From: JBKQHQ01 sp052148715
GTDB taxonomy: Bacteria > Pseudomonadota > Alphaproteobacteria > Rhizobiales > Xanthobacteraceae
Assembly (NCBI GenBank): GCA_052148715.1
Contig: JBKQHQ010000147.1
Location: forward strand, 28,151 to 92,150
Length of the DNA stretch: 64,000 nucleotides
Direction of reading: 5' to 3'
In this document: one piece after another, positions 8,684-16,725 of the stretch
Numbering within the stretch: the stretch's first letter is position 1
Layout of the letters: every line of letters starts with the position of its first letter
Notes under the pieces: model-generated
The model's database searches: none
What the model saw: only the letters and a program-made list of their open reading frames with translations
Told to the model about the DNA's origin: nothing
Made by a program: the position numbers and the translations under genes

Positions 8684-9463
8684 TACCGCGCCGCCGACGC
8701 CGGGCAGAAAGGCGGTGGCGCCGGTTGTGGCATCGGTGAGCATCTCGACCGGCGCCCCATAGAGCGTCTCGAGCCGCTCGCGCGTGAGCACCGCGTGCAC
8801 GGCGCCTTCGGCGACGCGGGCGCCGCCGCGCAGCAGGTAGACGCGGTCGGCGGTGCGCACCGCATGATTGGGATCATGCGTCGTGAACAGGACGCCGAGG
8901 CCGGCGGCGGCGAGGCCGCGCACCTCGCGCATCACCTTGCCTTGGTTGCCGAAGTCGAGATTGGCCATCGGCTCGTCGAGCACGATGAAGCGCGGCTCCT
9001 GGGCGAGCGCGCGCGCCAGCAGCGCCAGTTGCCGCTCGCCGCCGGAGATCATGGTGTAGGGCCGCTCGGCCAGGTGGGCGATGCCGAGCCGCTGCAGCGC
9101 GCCCATCGTCACCGCGTGATCGCCCCGGCTCGGCCGGCTGAACAGGTCGCCGTGCGCGGTGCGCCCCATCAGCACCAGGGTCGCGACCGTGAACGCGAAG
9201 GTGCCGACGTGGACCTGCGGCACGTAGGCGATCCGCTGTGCGCGCTGCCGGGTCGAGTAGGCCGGCAGCGGCTTGCCGTCGAGCCGCACCTCGCCGGCGC
9301 GCGGCGGCAGCAGGCCGAGCAGCGTCTTGAGCAGGGTAGTCTTGCCGCCGCCGTTCGGTCCCAGCAGGGCCAGCACCTCGCCCTGCGCCAGCGCCACATC
9401 GAGGTCGCGGCCGATGATGCGGTCGCGATAGCCGATCGCGAGCTTGTGGCCCTCGAGCATCAT
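8621..9463 (-). CDS. ABC transporter ATP-binding protein, FecE/BtuD type
   Basis: A 280-residue ATPase for a metal-chelate or cobalamin importer. The Walker A is GPNGGGKTT (residues 35-43), followed by the signature ISGGERQLALLARALA and the Walker B FIVLDEP with a D-loop. It overlaps the permease gene by 4 bp (ATGA at 9460-9463), so the two are co-translated. The last 20 or so codons run into a palindromic intergenic repeat, so the C-terminal tail (GRGRRPSASEDGG) is likely repeat-derived. No periplasmic binding protein is adjacent, which these systems require, so that partner must be encoded elsewhere. Substrate (iron-siderophore, heme or B12) cannot be told from sequence. Confidence 0.87.
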   Translation of the reverse strand: MMLEGHKLAIGYRDRIIGRDLDVALAQGEVLALLGPNGGGKTTLLKTLLGLLPPRAGEVRLDGKPLPAYSTRQRAQRIAYVPQVHVGTFAFTVATLVLMGRTAHGDLFSRPSRGDHAVTMGALQRLGIAHLAERPYTMISGGERQLALLARALAQEPRFIVLDEPMANLDFGNQGKVMREVRGLAAAGLGVLFTTHDPNHAVRTADRVYLLRGGARVAEGAVHAVLTRERLETLYGAPVEMLTDATTGATAFLPGVGGAVLHLTPLAGRGRRPSASEDGG

Positions 9464-10473
9464 GACCAGGTCCGCGGCATGCTGGCCAAAAGCCAGATGA
9501 AGAACGGCGTGCCGATGACCGCCGTGAGAATGCCGAGCGGGATCTCGACCGAGGTCGCCGTGCGGGCGAGCGTGTCGATCAGCAGCAGATAGGCGCCGCC
9601 GAGCAGCGCCGCGGTCGGCAAGAGCCGCGCAAAGTCGGGTCCGACCAGCGCCCGCGCCAGGTGCGGGACCACGAGCCCGACCCAGCCGATGATGCCGGAG
9701 GAAGCAACGCTCGCCGAGGTGACGAGCGTCGCCGCGGCGATGATGGTGATGCGCAACGGTCCGGTCGGTACGCCGAGCGCGCGCGCCTCCTCTTCCGGCA
9801 GCGACATCACGTTCATCCGCCAGCGCAGCGCCACCAGCACCACGGTGCCGAAGGCGGTCGGCCCGAACAGCGGCAGCAGATCCGCGCTCGACGTCGCCGC
9901 CAGGCTGCCGAGCAGCCAAAAGGTCATCGCCGGCAGCTGATTGTAGGGGTCGGCCAGGTATTTCACGAGGCCGACCCCGGCGCCGAGCAGAGCGCCGATC
10001 ACGACGCCGGTCAGCACCAGTACGAGGATCGGATCGTGCGAGCGCAGCGCCGTGCCGATGCCGTAGACGCTCGCCACCGCGGCGATGCCGCCGGCGAAGG
10101 CGAGCCCCTCGATGCCGAGGACGCCAAGCGAGAAGTAGATGCCGAGCACGGCGCCGAGCGCCGCGCCCGAGGAGGCGCCGAGGATGTCGGGCGACACCAG
10201 CGGATTGCGAAACAGCCCCTGGAACGCCGTGCCGGCAATCGCCAGCGCCGCGCCGACCAGGACGGCGGCGAGCACGCGCGGCCCGCGCACCTGCAGGATC
10301 ACGTTGGCGACCGCCGGAGCAACGCCCGGCTCGCGGCCGGTCAATTTCGCCGCGAGCACGGAGATCACGTCGCTGACGCCGACCGGATAGCGCCCGATCA
10401 CGAAGGCGAGCATGACACCGGCCACGAGCAAGGCACAGGAGATGAGCAGGCCGGGAAGCGCTGAGCGGGTCAC
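9460..10473 (-). CDS. ABC transporter permease, FecCD/BtuC family
   Basis: A 337-residue, very hydrophobic protein with about ten membrane segments. FecCD-family hallmarks are visible: RGPRVLAAVLVGAALAIAG near residues 70-88, then the GLFRNPLVSPDILGASSGAALG block and a late GIIGWVGLVVPHLAR segment that contacts the ATPase. It forms the inner-membrane channel of a siderophore, heme or cobalamin importer with the overlapping downstream ATPase gene. It is first in its transcript. About 200 bp separates it from tRNA-Ser on the other strand, and no iron-box sequence was convincing there. Confidence 0.88.
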   Translation of the reverse strand: MTRSALPGLLISCALLVAGVMLAFVIGRYPVGVSDVISVLAAKLTGREPGVAPAVANVILQVRGPRVLAAVLVGAALAIAGTAFQGLFRNPLVSPDILGASSGAALGAVLGIYFSLGVLGIEGLAFAGGIAAVASVYGIGTALRSHDPILVLVLTGVVIGALLGAGVGLVKYLADPYNQLPAMTFWLLGSLAATSSADLLPLFGPTAFGTVVLVALRWRMNVMSLPEEEARALGVPTGPLRITIIAAATLVTSASVASSGIIGWVGLVVPHLARALVGPDFARLLPTAALLGGAYLLLIDTLARTATSVEIPLGILTAVIGTPFFIWLLASMPRTWS

Positions 10474-10674
10474 GGATCACCTTGGCTCGTCCGCCGCCCG
10501 CGGGCTTGGCCCGCGGGTCGAGCAGGCTTCTTGCGCAAGGACGGATTGCCGGGTCAAGTCGCGCGGCGCGACCGGGATTTCCAATCCCGCGCTATCCGTC
10601 GGTCGCGTCGAGCCGCTTGCGGGCCGGTTGTCAGCCCGCCGACCATCGCTATAGTGCGCCGACCCTGCCTTCGC

Positions 10675-10764
10675 GGAGGGGTGGCCGAGCGGCTGAAGGC
10701 GCACGCTTGGAAAGCGTGTATACGGGAAACCGTATCGAGGGTTCGAATCCCTCTCCCTCCGCCA
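10675..10764 (+). tRNA. tRNA-Ser (anticodon GGA)
   Basis: A complete 90-nt class II tRNA with encoded CCA. The acceptor arm GGAGGGG pairs with the 3' strand before discriminator G10761. The D-loop region is TGGCCGAGCGGCTGAAGGC, the anticodon loop reads CTTGGAAAG with anticodon GGA, and a long variable arm (TACGGGAAACCGTA) is typical of tRNA-Ser. The T-arm is GGGTTCGAATCCC. It reads UCC/UCU codons. An integrase gene begins 116 bp downstream, so its 3' end is the probable attachment site of an integrated island. Confidence 0.95.
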
Positions 10765-10879
10765 TTTCTTCGCTCGCCGCCATTCGCTGCCCTTCAAAAA
10801 TATCCATGTAATGGCCTATTGACGGGCTTTTTCTCTCTGGACACGTTCGCCCGCCTTCGCCATAATCCGCGAAGCGTTC

Positions 10880-12073
10880 ATGGGTACATTTATGGGTAAT
10901 GGAATGTCGCGGACAACGGGACGGCTAACGGCGCTGAAGGTGTCACGGCTGACGGCAAAGCCGGGCATGCACGCCGACGGAGCCGGGCTTTATCTGCAAG
11001 TCACCAAGGGCGGCGCGTCATGGGTCTACCGCTACATGCTCGCAGGACGAGCCCGCGAAATGGGGTTAGGACCGCTCGCGCTCTATGGCCTACAGGATGC
11101 CCGCGCAAAGGCACTGGAAGCCCGCAGGATGCGGCATGAGGGCATAGACCCGATTGAGACGCGGCACGCCGCACGCACGCAAGCGCGGCTCGATGCGGCT
11201 AAAGCAGTGAGTTTCAAGCAATGCTCCGAGGCGTACATCAATGCGCACCGCGCGGGCTGGCACAACGCCAAGCACGCCTCGCAGTGGGAAGCGACGCTCG
11301 CGACTTATGCGGAGCCAATCATCGGTGCGTTGCCCGTGCAAGTAATCGACACGGCGCTCGTGTTGAGAGTGATCGAGCCGATTTGGACAGAGAAACCCGA
11401 GACGGCGGGCCGCGTACGTGGGCGTATCGAGACGGTGCTCGATTGGGCGAAGGTGCGGGGCTATCGGACGGGCGAAAACCCGGCGAGGTGGCGCGGCCAT
11501 CTCGACAAACTGCTACCGGCGCGCTCGAAGGTTCGACAGGTTGAGCACCACGCGGCCTTGCCCTACGCGGCCCTGCCGGACTTCCTCGTGAGGTTGCGCG
11601 AGCAAGAGGGCATTGCAGCCCGCGCGCTCGAATTCGCCATCCTGACGGCCGCCAGGACGGGGGAAGCGCTAGGCGCGCGGTGGCCCGAAATTGACTTGCT
11701 CGATAAGACATGGACGGTCCCGGCGGGGCGGATGAAGGCCGGCAAGGAACACCGCATCCCGCTATCTGCTCGCGCACTGGCGATCCTGGAGGAAATGAAG
11801 CCTCTGGCAGACGCTTCCGAGGCATTCGTGTTTCCGGGTGGAAAACACGGCAAGCCGCTCTCGAACATGGCATTCCTCATGCTGTTACGCCGCATGGGCC
11901 GCGATGACCTGACAGCGCATGGCTTTCGATCAACGTTCCGCGACTGGTGCAGCGAGCGGACGAATTTCCCGAGCGAGGTTGCCGAGATGGCGCTTGCGCA
12001 CGCGGTTGGCGACAAGGTGGAAGCCGCGTATCGCCGCGGCGACCTGTTCGAGAATCCTGCCGCACAGGGATGA
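10880..12073 (+). CDS. Tyrosine-type site-specific integrase (P4-like, DUF4102 N-terminus)
   Basis: This 397-residue recombinase integrates and excises an island at the adjacent tRNA-Ser. The N-terminus has the P4-integrase arm-binding pattern (LTALKVSRLTAKPGMHADGAGLYLQV). The catalytic set is complete: R259 in AARTGE, H347 and R350 in HGFR, H374 in ALAHAV and the nucleophile Y384 in EAAYRRGDLF. The protein stops only 13 residues after Y384, where relatives usually continue for 15-30 residues (a KRR..LM..W-like tail). A neighbouring frame after 12045 reads RDEREWAQQ, which might be that tail after a frameshift. The start could also be the ATG at 10904. Confidence 0.88.
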   Translation: MGTFMGNGMSRTTGRLTALKVSRLTAKPGMHADGAGLYLQVTKGGASWVYRYMLAGRAREMGLGPLALYGLQDARAKALEARRMRHEGIDPIETRHAARTQARLDAAKAVSFKQCSEAYINAHRAGWHNAKHASQWEATLATYAEPIIGALPVQVIDTALVLRVIEPIWTEKPETAGRVRGRIETVLDWAKVRGYRTGENPARWRGHLDKLLPARSKVRQVEHHAALPYAALPDFLVRLREQEGIAARALEFAILTAARTGEALGARWPEIDLLDKTWTVPAGRMKAGKEHRIPLSARALAILEEMKPLADASEAFVFPGGKHGKPLSNMAFLMLLRRMGRDDLTAHGFRSTFRDWCSERTNFPSEVAEMALAHAVGDKVEAAYRRGDLFENPAAQG

Positions 12074-12096
12074 GCGAGAGTGGGCGCAGCAGAAAA

Positions 12097-12963
12097 TTAC
12101 TGTCCAAACGTCAATGTCCGCGTTGCCGAGGAGGCATAAGAAGCGGCATATATAGCCGGAAAGTTAGGAGTTGTAATGTTAAACCCGTTGCCAGCGATGA
12201 TTCGCATCTCATTGTAATAAGCGACTGTCTGTTCGTGCGGCCTTTTAGTTCTCTTATTTATCGCACGATGTGCTCGACTCCATACCTCTCTCTTAACCTC
12301 TTCCAGCGTAAAAATTATATTCTGGGGCTTCGGTAGCATGTGCGCAAATACATTCATAAACACCGAATTCTTGGCAAATGGATCTGTTGGATCACTATCG
12401 AGCGCCTCTTCGCCAAAGGATGCCGAATAAACTGCAAGCGTTCCCTTGACTGCCGAAGCATAAGTTCCAGAGTCCCGTCCCAGCCCCCTCAGGCTCGACT
12501 GCACATTCACTTCCATGAACGGGTTGTTACGGCAGGCATCATCGATGATCATAAAAGCTCCGATTCCTTTCGCGCGCACCAAATCAGCAACTTCGATTTC
12601 CTTAACAGCCATATGAATAAGCTGATTTTCGTCCGTGGTTGACAATAGTGTTATGTCGTTCGGCGCAAACAGGTTAACCCCACCGATAGAGAAGCCATGT
12701 CCGGAGTAATAAATGACCGCCGTATCGTTAGGGCCTAATTTTGAAGTGAACGCAGTTACTGCTCCCCAAAAATCGTTCAGGCCGACATCATAGGCGGTGA
12801 CCACATCGAAATGTAGATCCTTCAAGGTTATGGCCATCAAATCGGCATCGTTGCGCGGATTGACAAGTTGCCCTCTCTCCGGATTTTCCACTGTTGCGAG
12901 ATGGGGATACTTGTTGATGCCCAAAACAAGCGCTACCCGACGCTCAAAGCTCTTCGCAGGCAT
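12097..12963 (-). CDS. Caspase-like (peptidase C14) domain, distal part of a frame-broken TPR-caspase gene
   Basis: A caspase-fold cysteine protease domain beginning RRVALVLGINKYPHL. The catalytic His lies in IYYSGHGF (H89 counted from the ATG at 12963) and the Cys in IDDACRNNPF (C144). Both belong to the metacaspase-type p20 pattern. The frame is open upstream to 13068 and continues into a Pro/Thr-rich linker that joins, after loss of one C from a ten-C tract, the end of the TPR protein at 12971. I therefore read this as the C-terminal half of one TPR-caspase protein. It could alternatively be translated on its own from ATG 12963. Codon use is A+T-richer than the genome. Confidence 0.82.
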   Translation of the reverse strand: MPAKSFERRVALVLGINKYPHLATVENPERGQLVNPRNDADLMAITLKDLHFDVVTAYDVGLNDFWGAVTAFTSKLGPNDTAVIYYSGHGFSIGGVNLFAPNDITLLSTTDENQLIHMAVKEIEVADLVRAKGIGAFMIIDDACRNNPFMEVNVQSSLRGLGRDSGTYASAVKGTLAVYSASFGEEALDSDPTDPFAKNSVFMNVFAHMLPKPQNIIFTLEEVKREVWSRAHRAINKRTKRPHEQTVAYYNEMRIIAGNGFNITTPNFPAIYAASYASSATRTLTFGQ

Positions 12964-12970
12964 GGTACCG

Positions 12971-14293
12971 TCAAATTTTTCGGAGAGCGTCTGCGCTGTT
13001 CCCGAAGGGGGAGTGGTTGTAGCTGTGGTGGGGGGGGGGTGGAGCGGGTGGCAGACTAGGCAACGCAACAGGTAGCTGGAAGGACGGTATCAGATTGACG
13101 GGGGGCTTGGCCGCCGAGGGCTTGGCAAGCTCGGGCAGAACGCTGGCCGAGCCTATTTGCGCGGTTTGATTGTAGGAATCAATCTTAAGTGCTTGCAAAA
13201 AGTCGGCCTGCGCTTTTACAAGGTCTCTTTGTTGCCTGTAGACTTCGCCGCGATTGGCATAGGCGCCTGCAAAATCTGGTTTAAGATTTACGGCTTTGTT
13301 GAATTCAGCGATTGCCTCCATCCGTTTGCCTTGGGCAAGATAGATTTGACCGCGACCGTTGAGAGCCTCCGCGTATCGTGGTGAAATCTGGAGCGCTGCT
13401 TCGTAATAGCGCAGCGCGCTATCAATGTCGCCCTGAACGAAGGCATCGTTGCGCGCGGTTTTACCGGCCGCGCTTGCGGCAAGATAGGAGTCGGCGAAAC
13501 GTCTGTAATGACCGTCAATATCGATTGTATTTTTTGCCGCTATATCAGCTGCAATCTTTTTCCCGTAAAGATCCACCGCCTGTCTAAAATTAGCATAAGC
13601 CGCCAAAAAATCGGCGTTGGCTAGATTGGCATGCGTGTTGTTTTGGTGAATAATGCCTCTCTCGAGTAATGCATAACCACGAAAAAGATTATGATACGCA
13701 GTTGTTGGCGAAGGTCGAGCGGCATCAATGTTATCCAGCCGAATCGCCTCGTTGTAATCCTCCAAAGCACCTTCGAAGTCCAAGAGCTTGCGGCGGGCAA
13801 GGGCGCGGGAGGCGTACAAATCTGAAGAATTGGGGTTTATCTCAATCGCTTGGTTGTAATATGGCAGCGAAGACCGGGGATTATACAGTCCCATATCTAC
13901 ATCGCCTCGTTCGGCATAAGCTTTCGCACGCTGTGCTTTGCTCAACTTTTGTTCATCATTCGGAATTGAAGCGTCGAGGCTGATGGCGTTATCCAAATCG
14001 ACTCGAGCGCGAAGCAAGTCGGGAGGCACAAGGTTGCGATAATTGTTGTACTCAATCCCCCGCAGCAGATAGGCGACGGCTCTCAGATGAGCGCTTGCCG
14101 ATGAAGTGATGATGGCAGAGCAGGCGTAGATGACCTCGGTTTTATTGTACTTATCGTCATTTTGGCATTGGACGGATTCTTGGGATGTGGCTGTTATTTG
14201 AGTTACGGCCGACGCGTTCAGCAAAAACAGGCCGCAAAGCGAAGCTGCCGAAATGGGCAATAAGGGACTTCGTAATCTGTTCAGGATAGGCAT
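12971..14293 (-). CDS. Exported TPR-repeat protein, proximal part of the TPR-caspase gene
   Basis: A protein of about 440 residues with an N-terminal signal-like segment (SPLLPISAASLCGLFLL) followed by several tetratricopeptide repeats. Clear units include LDFEGALEDYNEAIRLD, ALRYYEAALQISPRYAEAL and AIAEFNKAVNLKPDFAGAY. TPRs bind protein partners. The start at 14293 is supported by a GAGGAAGG ribosome binding site five bases upstream; a longer frame to 14386 is not convincing. The C-terminus is Pro-rich (LPSLPPAPPPP) and in the present reading ends out of frame just after a C10 tract at 13030-13039. With nine Cs it would continue into the caspase domain. The signal segment suggests a periplasmic location. 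Confidence 0.8.
   Translation of the reverse strand: MPILNRLRSPLLPISAASLCGLFLLNASAVTQITATSQESVQCQNDDKYNKTEVIYACSAIITSSASAHLRAVAYLLRGIEYNNYRNLVPPDLLRARVDLDNAISLDASIPNDEQKLSKAQRAKAYAERGDVDMGLYNPRSSLPYYNQAIEINPNSSDLYASRALARRKLLDFEGALEDYNEAIRLDNIDAARPSPTTAYHNLFRGYALLERGIIHQNNTHANLANADFLAAYANFRQAVDLYGKKIAADIAAKNTIDIDGHYRRFADSYLAASAAGKTARNDAFVQGDIDSALRYYEAALQISPRYAEALNGRGQIYLAQGKRMEAIAEFNKAVNLKPDFAGAYANRGEVYRQQRDLVKAQADFLQALKIDSYNQTAQIGSASVLPELAKPSAAKPPVNLIPSFQLPVALPSLPPAPPPPHHSYNHSPFGNSADALRKI
13030..13039 (-). repeat. Homopolymeric C10 (minus strand) tract inside the TPR-caspase linker
   Basis: Ten consecutive G on the plus strand (C on the coding strand) lie exactly where the TPR frame and the caspase frame part. 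Nine Cs would give the linker PPAPPPPTTATTTPPSG and join both domains in a single frame. Such tracts are classic sites of slipped-strand mispairing, and also of sequencing or assembly error. Confidence 0.8.
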
Positions 14294-14887
14294 GCCTTCC
14301 TCGCAAAAAAAAGTGTTACCGGTCGTTTCGGCGTCTCGGTGTGGGAAGTGGCCGAAGGAGAAAAATATCCCGTAGCTGCGCGGCAACGCGCCAGCAGACC
14401 GCTGCTGCGCACGGTCTAAAGAGCTCTTCGCTCAGGACAACTACGAGGTCGAGCACAACCGCGAACGACCGGAACGTACAGTTTCAGATGGTATCTAAAT
14501 CGTCTACCTTTTTTTTGACGCAATTCTGTCACAAGTCCGTGAAGCTAAGTTTCGACGCGATAGAGGCTCAGTTGGCGGCCCGCTCTATCCTCTCGAACCG
14601 CACTCTCAACGTCCGTTTATAGAACAATGCTGGCGCGTCGGGAGGAGCAGGGCATTTCGCACGTGAGTGGACGACAGATGATCTCCCCTATCGTGCGAAC
14701 GTCTTGACTTGCGTATGGTTCAGATGATGGGGGTCGCGAGAGGGTCAAAACAGCAACGCTTAGCCCGCGATACCGAACGACCTTGAGGGTCGAAACCTGC
14801 TGGTCGGCGGGGATGAATCCAGTTTCCGCCGACGGCACATAGCCGCCCTGCCGCGAGACGTTATCCATCAGTCCGGATTCGAGGCAC

Positions 14888-14911
14888 CTCGCCAGGCTGG
14901 CGAGTTTTTTT
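14888..14911 (+). terminator. Rho-independent terminator
   Basis: A perfect 6-bp stem CTCGCC/GGCGAG with loop AGGCT is followed at once by seven T residues. It is oriented to stop plus-strand transcription, yet no plus-strand gene lies directly upstream. It may end a small RNA or a decayed gene. Confidence 0.65.
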
Positions 14912-14973
14912 CGTGCGGGCTCCCCCGATCGGAAGGTGCCTTCACCGGCATGGACGTTCGCCGGCGAACCTCT

Positions 14974-15084
14974 AATGTGTGCCGTTGCTCAATGCAGAGA
15001 CGACACCTACAGCTTCAGCCACCAGGACGGAGGAACTTTGTTCCGGCATCTTGGCGTCAAACGTTGGCTGGGTTATTTGTGGTA
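14974..15084 (+). pseudogene. Decayed DUF3761 domain fragment
   Basis: This frame encodes 36 residues with the pattern AQCRDDTYSFSHQDGGT, then RHLGVKRWL, ending at a stop. As I recall the family, DUF3761 runs C-x-DGTYS-x-S, GTCS-x-HGGV, W. The spacing matches residue for residue, but the Cys-Ser pair reads Leu-Phe, which fits one inserted T and one lost C that compensate each other. No signal peptide precedes it. It is a third DUF3761-related sequence near the copies at 16730 and 22621, on the opposite strand and clearly divergent from them. Confidence 0.5.
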
Positions 15085-15651
15085 ATGCCGTGTGGCGCGG
15101 CTCTTGTCTTGGGGGCCGCCGCACAAGTTGCTCAAATAGTTGACGGGGTTCTGGCGGCAAGTGGCTCGGTGCGTCAAAAGGGGAGAACTCCGATCGGGTC
15201 CTTCCGACACCCACCTCCTTCAGGTCGCGCGCGAGCGCGTTTATTGGGCGGTTCTAATTTTTATTTTTGACGTTTCGCTTCCGAATCCGGCAGGCCGCAA
15301 CGGGCGTGAACACGCATGTCGTTTCGCAACCGTGCCTGCCCAGTGTGCTGGGGGCTTCGTTCGGAACGGCATCCCAGTGGGAGCAAGCGCCGATGTTGGC
15401 ACTTCCGATTCGTTTGGCATTGTGGCAACCTACGAGCGAGAGGAATGTCTGTCCTGGGGCTTACCATGCGCCTAGTGGCAGCTTTCGTGACGCCGGAGCT
15501 TTGAAGAGAGTTTTTCTGCTTCAGACGACTTAGCGACCAAGCTGTGTGAGCGTATGCCTGTAGATATGCACTTGCCAAATAAGTCATAGATCAAGCTTTG
15601 GGACGCCAAAAATCAAACGTAGAAGCGCTTCTCCTCAAACGGGGATTGCTA

Positions 15652-16557
15652 TTAACAAATATTTGAAAGCGCAGAATCGGTCACAGGCTCGGCGGTTTGT
15701 CCACGTCGTTGTTTTTCTTCGACGCGGTGCTTGATCAATTGTTCATCGGTCAAGATTAGGTCCAACAAAAAGTCGCAAGGAACCACAACACCCATTCCCA
15801 CCGGGACTCGGCGATCTGGCGTTAGCCTCTTATCTTCGGATAATACGGAGCTTGGTTCTCCAACCCAAGCTCCAGAATAAAGACCCAATAATTGGACGCC
15901 AGTGGCCGCAATTACGGGGCCGCCGTTATATTCGGGGAACATCCGCAGAGCAACCATCTCACGTTGGAAAACAGGTGCTCCGCTTAACCCCTCTAGTGTT
16001 TGGGCCTCGACCAGATACGCCTCCATTTCTAGACGCTCGCCGCTAACCCGATCCTTAACGGGGATGCGTTCGTTTGGATCAGGAAGCAGAGCAATGTTGC
16101 CGGAATGAACAATCGGAGTATTTCTTGATGTGCCAGAGTGCAGCCGAAAAAGACCAGAAATCGAAATTGGATCTCCGCATTGGACTCTAAAGGGCTGCTC
16201 TGCGGAGCGGCGGTTGACCATATCATTCAAAGAGAGATAGGCCACATCCCAGTCGGCTGGATTGAGGTAACAAGGTGTCGCCGCAATATCGATTCGCCTG
16301 TCCTTCGGATAGGACCAAACGACATCGTGCAATGCAAATGGAGCGGATGTTCCATCCTTCTTGTTAACGCGCAGAGTAACCTCGGTCCCAGGTCCGACAC
16401 GGCGTGCTACATGACTCGCCGTGACGAGGTAGCAAGTAGAAAGACCTTCTTCTTTGTAGAGGACCAGAAATCCGGTGCCTCCATATTCCATCTGTCCGCT
16501 TTTATCTGGAGCACCGAAGAAAAGGACACTTCGACGTGCATTCTCACTAATGCGCAC
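15652..16557 (-). CDS. Trypsin-like serine protease domain protein
   Basis: A 301-residue protein with a chymotrypsin-fold protease pattern. The likely triad is H49 in VTASHVARR, D104 in DWDVAYLSL and S192 in EGLSGAPVF, with the GxSGxP signature. No signal peptide or membrane segment is visible, so it is probably cytoplasmic. It has no second recognisable domain. It is in the A+T-richer island beside the TPR-caspase gene, on the same strand but over 1.3 kb upstream. Trypsin-like and caspase-like proteases co-occur in bacterial conflict and defence loci, so a linked role is possible, but it is not shown. Target proteins are unknown. Confidence 0.78.
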   Translation of the reverse strand: MRISENARRSVLFFGAPDKSGQMEYGGTGFLVLYKEEGLSTCYLVTASHVARRVGPGTEVTLRVNKKDGTSAPFALHDVVWSYPKDRRIDIAATPCYLNPADWDVAYLSLNDMVNRRSAEQPFRVQCGDPISISGLFRLHSGTSRNTPIVHSGNIALLPDPNERIPVKDRVSGERLEMEAYLVEAQTLEGLSGAPVFQREMVALRMFPEYNGGPVIAATGVQLLGLYSGAWVGEPSSVLSEDKRLTPDRRVPVGMGVVVPCDFLLDLILTDEQLIKHRVEEKQRRGQTAEPVTDSALSNIC

Positions 16558-16725
16558 GGTGAACCCGTCGGCTGGATTAAGCCGGGCCGGTATTGGCGCC
16601 CAAGGGACTAAAACTCGGCTTAGGTCCTTCAGTCGGACCCAGACCTACCCTATGCAACCGTTATTTGGCGTCAATGGGATATATCCGCCTGGTAGGCGGG
16701 CACCTTGCCCGCTGCCTACTGTGAG

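Larger units (their letters stand above)
14294..15651. other. Island interior with no intact gene
   Basis: About 1.36 kb between the TPR-caspase gene and the trypsin-like gene. Short frames on both strands lack recognisable domains; a minus-strand frame at 14617-14868 is the most protein-like but I cannot identify it. Two items stand out and are listed separately: a rho-independent terminator at 14888-14911 and a decayed DUF3761 fragment at 14974-15084. Confidence 0.5.
10765..16620. mobile_element. Putative genomic island integrated at tRNA-Ser
   Basis: The island starts at the 3' end of tRNA-Ser with a tyrosine integrase and then enters sequence that is visibly richer in A and T than the surroundings, especially from about 12100 to 16600. 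It holds a TPR-caspase locus, a trypsin-like protease and over 1 kb of apparently gene-free DNA with remnants. I did not find a repeat of the tRNA 3' end that would mark the right boundary, so the end near 16620 is placed only by the return to GC-rich sequence. The element looks degraded: no replication, relaxase or phage structural genes were seen. Confidence 0.55.

Noticed and set aside
8508..8690. CRISPR array
   Set aside because: Repeats in the window are palindromic single elements with no regular spacers; no cas genes are present.
14617..14868. Minus-strand 83-residue frame in the island
   Set aside because: Mildly protein-like, but no ribosome binding site, no family and no neighbour support; left as part of the gene-free region.
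14860..14911. tRNA-like or tmRNA 3' end before the terminator
   Set aside because: The sequence has a TTCGA and a CGCCA, but no pairing T-arm or acceptor stem could be drawn.
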